Shown here: one piece after another, positions 58,411 through 64,000 of the stretch
How the letters are laid out: every line of letters begins with the position of its first letter
Position numbering within the stretch: position 1 is the stretch's first letter
Assembly (NCBI RefSeq): GCF_003721595.1
Contig: NZ_RJJR01000004.1
Location: 186,001 to 250,000 of the forward strand
Length of the DNA stretch: 64,000 nt
Reading direction: 5' to 3'
DNA from: Hanamia caeni
GTDB lineage: Bacteria; Bacteroidota; Bacteroidia; Chitinophagales; Chitinophagaceae
Position numbers and translations under genes: made by a program
The notes under the pieces: model-generated
Seen by the model: only the letters and a program-made list of their open reading frames with translations
What the model was told of the DNA's origin: nothing
The model's database searches: none

Positions 58411-61017
58411 TTATCGGATTAAAGCGGCAGTACCTTTCTTAAAAATTGTTTTTCCCAGATAATCTATTGCTTCGGCCATCCATACATATACATCCGCATC
58501 CTGTAGCGCTCCTTTATAAATGCCATCCCAGCCCTGGTTTTGTGTGGTGGTTGAAAAAACCAATTCCCCGCGCCTGTTATATACTTTAAAATAAATCAGT
58601 TGTTTTATTCCCACCGCAACAGGCCGGAAAATATCATTAAGGCCATCGCCGTTTGGTGAAAAGGCGTCAGGAACAAATATATCCGGAAGCACTTTATACA
58701 CCAGCACGTTAATAGAATCTTCGGCAGTGCATCCGGCAGGGCTTTTTACCTGTAACGTGTATTTTTGGCTTTCATTTAAAATAGCCACGGGATTGCTTAT
58801 GGCAGGGTTACTTAGCCCGGTGGATGGCGTCCATAGATAGAATTTGGCGCCACTACCGTTTAGCTGCAAAGGCTGGTTTTGAACAATAGAGGTATCGGAG
58901 GGCCCTGCATCAGCTACTAAATTTTCGACCGTTATATTTACAGTTGCAAATGCAGGTTTAGGACACCCCAACACATCATTTACCTGTAGCGTATAGCTGA
59001 TGGATTCCGTTGGCTTGGCTACAGGATTCTTAATTTCCGTATTATTTAAATAAACTGAAGGCGACCAGTGATAAATGCTTCCCCCGCTTGCCTGCAATTG
59101 AATGCTGTTTCCCAAACAAATCGTTGAATCGCTGATAACCGTTGCCAGCGGGTAAGGAACGGTTTTTACATGAATGTTTGCTGCCGCATTGCATTTGCCA
59201 ATAGTAGAAACCAGGTGATAAATCGTATTCCGGGCAGGCGTTACCAGGATACTTTTAGCTGTATCGGTTACGCTGTTATCAGAAGATGTCCACAAATACT
59301 GAAGTCCGTTACTGATAGGGTTTAATCTTGCCGTATCAGTGAGGCAAATAGTGGTATCTGATTTTAGGCTTACATCCACCTTATTTACCACGTTTACAAA
59401 AACTGAATCAGTGCTAATGCAGCCGCGGCCTTCGTGCAAGGTGGCATAATACACAGTTGGCCTTTTCGGGCTTACCAAAGGATTAAAGCTATTCAGGTTG
59501 CTGATATTATAATCCGGCGTCCACGAGATGGTGCCATTGCCAACCGCTTTCAATTGTAAGGTATCAATATTGCATATCAGGGTATCATTGCTTAATGAAA
59601 AATCGGGCTGCGTTTTTATAGGTATTGTTTTGCTTATCGTTTTGCTGCAGCCTTTACTGTTGCCTACCGTTAAGCGTATGCTATAATTGCCCGCTTTTGC
59701 ATATTCATAGCTGCTGTTTTTTTTGTTGGATGAATCAGCGGTGGTAGATTCATCGCCAAAATCCCATGACCAGCTACTAACAGAACCAAAATTTGTAATG
59801 CTCTTATCAAAGAACAAAATGGACGAATTAATACATTGGCCATCTACATCAAATGACGGGTAGAAGCCGGGATAAAGTTTTAAAACCTGTGTAGTAGAAT
59901 CAGAACAATTTTGCCCGCGGTTTACAACCAATTTATAGGTAAACGTGCCGGTATCGGTAAAAACGTGGTTCGGGCTTTTCAGGGTTGAAATATTATTTGC
60001 GCCTGATTTTATATCGCCAAATTCCCAGTAAAAGGAAGTGTTCAGCGGCGAAGCATTGTCGTTCTGGAAAGCGACATTAAAACTATCACAAAGCACCGGC
60101 CTCGGATTAAGCTGCGCCCCGGCAAAATCGCAATTGGTAACATTAATGATAAAATCTTTTCTATGTTCATTGAGCAACACTCCGTTGCGATACGAGAGCA
60201 CGCTAACTTCCAAAACATATTTACCAATTTGCGGAGCTATGCCGCTGATGATTCCTGTTTTGGTATCGATAGTGGCGCCGGTGCCCAAAGGTCCTGATTC
60301 AGTAAAGCCATTAATATAATTTACAGGATTATACGGCGGTGGCGCCGGGTTTGCATTTTTGTCATCCCTGAAGCTGCCGCCATCAAACGCAGCGCCTAAG
60401 CTATATACCAGTGAATCTTTATCAGCATCGGTAGCTTCATAAAACAATTGAAATGGCTTTCCGGCGCATATTACATCTATACTCGTTAAAAATTCCGGTG
60501 AACTGTCTTTAAACTTCCCCGGTGGAATGGTGCATGTAAAAGTAGAGCCGGTTGAACTGCCATTGAAATTGGTAATATTTTCAATATCATCAACCCGGCA
60601 GCAGGTTTGATAAGCAGCAGTATACCCTTTTTCATTGTCCGGCAAGTCAACAGTAAACTGGTAAATACCCACATGATAACTAAGGCTTGGCGCATTGCTC
60701 ATGCAGGGGGGGAAAGCATTAATCTTTACCGGAGTTTCACTGTTCTTTTGAACTATGTAATAAGGATAAGGGCCCTGAAACTGCTGGCCGTTATCGTTAT
60801 TAAATATGCCAATATACACTTCAGCGGGCATTTGCGCCGTGTTTGGCGGAACATTCTGGTCCCTGAATATTTTAAGTGTTATTAAATATTTGCTGGTATT
60901 TACCGAAGACCCTTGACCCAGGTATTGGTAAACCATTTCACCTCCAACGATGTGGTGCCCGTCTGAAGCGAGGGCGCAAAACAAAATCACATGTAATATG
61001 ATTGCTGCTTTTTTCAT
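58411..61017 (-). CDS. T9SS-secreted PKD-domain protein with type B sorting domain
   Basis: Secreted protein of 868 residues with signal peptide (AIILHVILFCALASDG). The N-terminal region starts HHIVGGEMVYQYLG, a start seen in many Bacteroidota surface proteins. Two PKD domains follow (FYWEFGDIKSGANNIS and WSWDFGDESTTADSS), then four or five related Ig-like repeats of about 80 residues with the recurring pattern SDxTICLxxxxxLxxxG and YxWxP (residues ~470-760). The gliding-associated C-terminal domain starts VPDAFSPNGDGLNDIFRPV. It is probably displayed on the cell surface or released; adhesion is a reasonable guess but not shown. Confidence 0.9.
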   Translation of the reverse strand: MKKAAIILHVILFCALASDGHHIVGGEMVYQYLGQGSSVNTSKYLITLKIFRDQNVPPNTAQMPAEVYIGIFNNDNGQQFQGPYPYYIVQKNSETPVKINAFPPCMSNAPSLSYHVGIYQFTVDLPDNEKGYTAAYQTCCRVDDIENITNFNGSSTGSTFTCTIPPGKFKDSSPEFLTSIDVICAGKPFQLFYEATDADKDSLVYSLGAAFDGGSFRDDKNANPAPPPYNPVNYINGFTESGPLGTGATIDTKTGIISGIAPQIGKYVLEVSVLSYRNGVLLNEHRKDFIINVTNCDFAGAQLNPRPVLCDSFNVAFQNDNASPLNTSFYWEFGDIKSGANNISTLKSPNHVFTDTGTFTYKLVVNRGQNCSDSTTQVLKLYPGFYPSFDVDGQCINSSILFFDKSITNFGSVSSWSWDFGDESTTADSSNKKNSSYEYAKAGNYSIRLTVGNSKGCSKTISKTIPIKTQPDFSLSNDTLICNIDTLQLKAVGNGTISWTPDYNISNLNSFNPLVSPKRPTVYYATLHEGRGCISTDSVFVNVVNKVDVSLKSDTTICLTDTARLNPISNGLQYLWTSSDNSVTDTAKSILVTPARNTIYHLVSTIGKCNAAANIHVKTVPYPLATVISDSTICLGNSIQLQASGGSIYHWSPSVYLNNTEIKNPVAKPTESISYTLQVNDVLGCPKPAFATVNITVENLVADAGPSDTSIVQNQPLQLNGSGAKFYLWTPSTGLSNPAISNPVAILNESQKYTLQVKSPAGCTAEDSINVLVYKVLPDIFVPDAFSPNGDGLNDIFRPVAVGIKQLIYFKVYNRRGELVFSTTTQNQGWDGIYKGALQDADVYVWMAEAIDYLGKTIFKKGTAALIR

Positions 61018-61101
61018 CCGGGTTAAATATGCAAATTAGTTTTTCTAAAAGATAACTTTTAAAAGAAATGATAAATGGAAATGCCGGTAGTTTTTCCGAG
61101 G

Positions 61102-61917
61102 TTAATTTAACTGGATTAAAAAATTTTTCAGGATTGAATTGGATAAATCAGTTTCCTCCCACATGCCCATGTGCCCTGATTGCTGAAGGATATGCACCGA
61201 CGCGATAGAAGGCATTTTAAATTGCTGCAACAGTGCGTCCAAAGGAATGGCTGTATCATATTTGCCCGCAATCAAAAGCACCGGCCTTGAAAAGCTTTCC
61301 AATACCAAACTTCTGTCGGGCCTTGCCATCATCGCCTCATAATATTGTATCAGGGCTTCCGGGGTGATGTTTTTACCTAAATCTACTAATTGATTAATAA
61401 GCTCAGGCCTGTCTTTCTGGGTTTTCGGGGAAAATAAATTAGGGGCTATGGTTTTTAAAAATGCGATGGAACCATGGCTTTTTATAAAATCAATTCCCTT
61501 TTTCCGGGTTTGTTTTTTTTCTTCACTGTCTGCAAACGCGGACGAATGAAACAATCCAAATGAACTTAACGATTCGGGATACTTTTGCGCATAAGCAACC
61601 GTGGTGTAACCACCCATGCTATGCCCAATCAGTGAAAATTGTTCGTCGTTAATTTCCTTATCCTGAAAAATAGCTTCATCAGCCAGCGCCCTTATTACTT
61701 CCGCATAATCCTTTATGAATGCTGTTCCATCAAGCATTTCAGAATTCCCGCTGCCGGGCAGATCGGGTATTATCAAAAGATTATTTTCTTTTAAAACATC
61801 CACCTGCTCATTCCAAATATTTCCATTTTCGCCAAAGCCATGAACCAAAATCAAGGGTTTGCCCTTTCCTTCTTTACGGTAAAATATCTTTTTATTTTGA
61901 TAGCGGAAGGTGTTCAT
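61102..61917 (-). CDS. Alpha/beta hydrolase
   Basis: Soluble alpha/beta-fold hydrolase of 271 residues. The oxyanion strand is ILVHGFGENGNIW, the nucleophile elbow is LIGHSMGGYT with Ser near residue 95, the acid Asp is in IAGKYDTAIP and the catalytic His in LQQSGHMGMWEE. No signal peptide is present. The gene starts four bases after the stop of the DUF4105 gene, so the two are translated from one message. This arrangement suggests a role in lipid or acyl metabolism of the envelope, but substrate cannot be read from the sequence. Confidence 0.9.
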   Translation of the reverse strand: MNTFRYQNKKIFYRKEGKGKPLILVHGFGENGNIWNEQVDVLKENNLLIIPDLPGSGNSEMLDGTAFIKDYAEVIRALADEAIFQDKEINDEQFSLIGHSMGGYTTVAYAQKYPESLSSFGLFHSSAFADSEEKKQTRKKGIDFIKSHGSIAFLKTIAPNLFSPKTQKDRPELINQLVDLGKNITPEALIQYYEAMMARPDRSLVLESFSRPVLLIAGKYDTAIPLDALLQQFKMPSIASVHILQQSGHMGMWEETDLSNSILKNFLIQLN

Positions 61918-61921
61918 TGGT

Positions 61922-63115
61922 TTACTTTTTCCCTAAGGTAAAAATTAAACTTCTGAAAATCAAAAGGCAGATTATGGGTAAAAGGGAAATATTAAAATGT
62001 TGCGGAATAAACTTCCAGGAAATGATAAGAAGGATATTGAAAAGAGCATATACTAAAAAATAGTTTTTCGCCCATTTTTTCCGGGAATGCATATAAAATG
62101 CGGCGATTGCATTCGTAGGCCATGCCCATAATATATTCAGGTTATCACGACACATGTAGTGGTCGGTTCCGAACCACATAAAGAGCACTAAAATGCCCAG
62201 CAGGCCTGTGATAAAGAATAAAAATCCATCAAAAGAAGCAAGAATTTTTTGGGTGTTTTTATTTTTGGAAAAGCTGAAAAAAGCTATCAGTACAAAAAGG
62301 CAAACGAAAAGAAAAAAGGGATGCGTCAGGTTGTTTTTAATTTCGCCGGTGTGCCTTTGTCTTATCAATGATTGCTCGTCCAAAACTAATGGCCGCCCGT
62401 CAATTGTGGAGCTATCAAAAGTTTTCATTAAATATTCCGGTAGAAACATCACCTGGTAAGGAGTGGCCGCCACATCCATCCTGCTTCCCAATAAAATATC
62501 AATTCCTAATTTGCTCCATTGTTTGTCATTCTTATTCAGGTATTCATAAATAAGATTTCTGAATGTCATTTTTGTGTGTAAAACCTGGCCAAAGTTTACG
62601 GTAGAGTCAGAAGCTTTTTCAACAAGGTCCCTAAGACGTGTAGTGCAATTATCAAATGTGAAATCATACTTATAACCCCTGTTGTTGCCCATCATATTCA
62701 CCATGAGCATCATTTGTATATTAGCTTTTTCCTCGCAGGTAAGGTTTAAAATCTGTTCGGTTACGCCGCGGTTTTCATACCGGTATTCGGCCATGAAATT
62801 GTCGAAATTATCAGTAGATAAATAAAAAGGAAGTTTTCCTCTTACGAATTTTAAATAGAAATTCGGCTCTTCAAAATTAAAAGTACCGTAATTATAAACA
62901 ATGTCCGTGTTTCTAACGGTGTCGGTTACACGTAAAGCGCTGTGGCCAAAAGTTGAGTACAATTCTTCACCCGGCGTTGCGGTCAGCAGGCTTATCCTGA
63001 TATGGCAGGAGTCTTGCTGCGCCTGGGCTGTAGAAGAAATGAGAACGAAGCAACCAAAAAATAGTAAGATGATTTTAAATAGCCGGATTTTGTTTTTTGA
63101 AATGCTAAGTGTCAA
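61922..63115 (-). CDS. DUF4105 (Lnb-like) membrane protein
   Basis: 397 residues, exported with a signal segment (FKIILLFFGCFVLISSTAQAQ). The periplasmic DUF4105 domain spans residues ~35-260, with the conserved His in ATPGEELYSTFGHSALRV and Cys in DFTFDNCTTRLRDLV. Five membrane helices follow (about residues 265-285, 295-315, 325-345, 350-370 and 372-392). DUF4105 resembles cysteine hydrolase/transferase folds, and members called Lnb have been linked to lipoprotein N-acylation in Bacteroides, so envelope lipoprotein maturation is possible here. The start codon is a TTG since no ATG precedes the signal segment. Coupled with the downstream hydrolase. Confidence 0.85.
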   Translation of the reverse strand: MTLSISKNKIRLFKIILLFFGCFVLISSTAQAQQDSCHIRISLLTATPGEELYSTFGHSALRVTDTVRNTDIVYNYGTFNFEEPNFYLKFVRGKLPFYLSTDNFDNFMAEYRYENRGVTEQILNLTCEEKANIQMMLMVNMMGNNRGYKYDFTFDNCTTRLRDLVEKASDSTVNFGQVLHTKMTFRNLIYEYLNKNDKQWSKLGIDILLGSRMDVAATPYQVMFLPEYLMKTFDSSTIDGRPLVLDEQSLIRQRHTGEIKNNLTHPFFLFVCLFVLIAFFSFSKNKNTQKILASFDGFLFFITGLLGILVLFMWFGTDHYMCRDNLNILWAWPTNAIAAFYMHSRKKWAKNYFLVYALFNILLIISWKFIPQHFNISLLPIICLLIFRSLIFTLGKK

Positions 63116-63266
63116 TTGGTAAATAATTTTTATAGCGGTTGAAATACTTTTGAATAAATGTATTGTGTAAAATTATTTAATAAAACCGGATTTATAAAAG
63201 TCGTAGAATCGTTAGTTGTCCTTTTTTACGGAAAGAATTAAATACCGCTAAAAGTTATTTTGGAAA

Positions 63267-63302
63267 CAGTAAACGAATAAATAAAGCCTATTCCTGTTTT
63301 CA
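63267..63302 (+). repeat. Dispersed intergenic element, copy 14
   Basis: CAGTAAACGAATAAAT, AAAGCCT, ATTCCTGTTTTCAC. Its 3' end runs directly into the degenerate octamer array. Confidence 0.6.
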
Positions 63303-63319
63303 CATTTACACATTTTCAA
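63296..63319 (-). repeat. Degenerate octamer array (GTGAAAAT-like)
   Basis: Plus strand units GTTTTCAC, ATTTACAC, ATTTTCAA are in register with the exact ATTTTCAC array at 16111. It lies ten bases past the stop of the GntR gene, in the same relative orientation as the first array. Confidence 0.55.
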
Positions 63320-63328
63320 TTTCATGTT

Positions 63329-64000
63329 TCAATCAAAAATCCTCGCAAAATGATTTTCCAGATGATGGCGCATGGCATTCCTGAATAGTTCGGGCGTTCC
63401 TTTATCTAAAATATCCACCAGTTCTTTATGAGAAACAAATTTTTTAAAAGTAATTGGTTTGCCAAGCAAGCCACTGTGATGCACATAATCGAAAACCGGT
63501 AATAACATTTTCTGAAATTTTTTCATGGTTTCATTTCCGGTGATCTCATACAATTTTCCATGAAAGGCAATCTCATGGCTGATATTGAACAAATGCTGAT
63601 CAGTAAATTCAGGTTCTTTACTGACAATTTTTTTCAATTCTTCAATGTTTTCATCTGTTTTTCTTTTAAAGAGAAAATCGGCCATGCCTATCTCGAGTGC
63701 TAACCTGATTTCAAAAATCTCTTTTAATGTATCCTGGTCAAGGATGTGCGGGTTCATGCTTTTGCCCAGGATGCCGAACAAATCAGGGCTGGTTATTACT
63801 GCGCCTTTTTTCTTTTTAGACTCAATAAGGCCCATCATTCTTAACCGGAGCAGCGCTTCGCGGATAACAGTGCGGCTAACGCCAAGCGTTTCTGCCAGCT
63901 CAATTTCTTTGGGAATGGAATCGCCGGTTTTAAGCTTCTTCTTTTGTAAGGTTTCCACCAGTTTTTTTTCTACTCTGTCCACCAGGGATGAAGTATCAAT
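63329..64000 (-). CDS. GntR family transcriptional regulator, FadR/FCD type, 5' end outside window
   Basis: DNA-binding repressor or activator with N-terminal winged helix (KLKTGDSIPKEIELAETLGV, VSRTVIREALLRLRMMGLI) and a C-terminal FCD ligand-binding domain (residues ~85-215). The FCD metal-binding residues look present (Asp and His in the helices HEIAFHGKLYEI and FRNAMRHHLENHF). The frame stays open to base 64000 with IDTSSLVDRVEKKLVE, a typical start for this family, so an internal GTG at 63982 is not the true start. FCD regulators usually control nearby sugar-acid or carboxylate catabolism genes; here those would lie beyond the window edge. Confidence 0.92.
   Translation of the reverse strand: MDTSSLVDRVEKKLVETLQKKKLKTGDSIPKEIELAETLGVSRTVIREALLRLRMMGLIESKKKKGAVITSPDLFGILGKSMNPHILDQDTLKEIFEIRLALEIGMADFLFKRKTDENIEELKKIVSKEPEFTDQHLFNISHEIAFHGKLYEITGNETMKKFQKMLLPVFDYVHHSGLLGKPITFKKFVSHKELVDILDKGTPELFRNAMRHHLENHFARIFD

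Noticed and set aside
63329..63982. GntR gene complete with a GTG start at 63982
   Set aside because: The frame remains open to the window edge with a family-typical IDTSSLVDRVEKK start, so the gene is better treated as truncated.

Overview
The window reads as a chromosomal segment of a Bacteroidota bacterium, most likely in or near the family Chitinophagaceae. The grounds are direct. Promoters follow the Bacteroidota pattern (TTTG, about 20 bases, then TAnnTTTG), and Shine-Dalgarno sequences are absent. There are two secreted proteins with the type IX secretion (gliding-associated) C-terminal domain, a TonB receptor paired with a DUF4249 lipoprotein, GH97 and GH31 glycosidases, a DUF4105 protein, a bacterial GGGP synthase and a eukaryote-like citrate synthase. 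Base composition looks even; I saw no insertion sequence, prophage, integrase or CRISPR array. Most of the window looks like ordinary vertically inherited genome.

Layout. 0-7 kb: 3'-truncated GH31 glycosidase, gltX, an M16 zinc protease and an MmcQ-like protein. 7-13.5 kb: an LptF/LptG permease, citrate synthase, tRNA-Ala(GGC), a tail-specific protease, tRNA-His(GTG), a degenerate receiver-like protein and a pirin. 13.5-17.1 kb: lpxB, then a GCS2-type carboxylate-amine ligase next to an ATP-grasp ligase. 17.4-24.7 kb: a small membrane protein, an M1 metallopeptidase, a MacB-like permease, and an exbB-exbD-exbD-tonB operon closed by a strong terminator. 25-30 kb: an SGNH hydrolase coupled to a GH3 beta-glucosidase, then OHCU decarboxylase and an allantoate-amidohydrolase-like M20 enzyme. 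30.5-35.3 kb: a T9SS cargo protein, two tandem paralogous 79-residue membrane proteins and a GH97 glycosidase. 35.4-48 kb, all on the minus strand: scpA, mscL, frr, a WecA/TagO-type transferase, pdxA, recR, an Ig-like lipoprotein, a helicase-nuclease, a 60-residue protein, an acyltransferase and ruvB. 48-64 kb: a LytS/LytTR pair, an M28 peptidase, GGGP synthase, an ArfB-like release factor, DUF4249 plus TonB receptor, a Rnk/GreA-like factor, an outer-membrane protein, a large T9SS cargo, an alpha/beta hydrolase coupled to a DUF4105 protein, and a 5'-truncated FadR-type regulator.

Functional themes are envelope energy transduction and uptake (ExbB/ExbD/TonB and the receptor), polysaccharide breakdown (GH31, GH3, GH97, SGNH), envelope building (LptF/G, LpxB, WecA/TagO, DUF4105), proteolysis (M16, S41, M1, M28), purine-ureide catabolism, and DNA repair and segregation (recR, ruvB, helicase-nuclease, scpA).

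The most unusual content is non-coding. A degenerate element of about 36 bp (YAGTAAA-N2-AA-N-AAAT, a variable stretch, then a T-rich tail) recurs about 15 times, almost only between genes and in both orientations. Heptamer arrays (AACTYAT) sit just before two start codons, and octamer arrays (GTGAAAAT) just after two stop codons. Two consensus promoters are overlapped by perfect inverted repeats. Two long spacers (17.1-17.4 kb and 57.2-57.7 kb) contain clustered stem-loops that could be structured RNAs. The first of these spacers lies beside the GCS2/ATP-grasp pair, the best candidate here for an uncharacterised biosynthetic function. All functional names come from reading motifs by eye; no searches were run.
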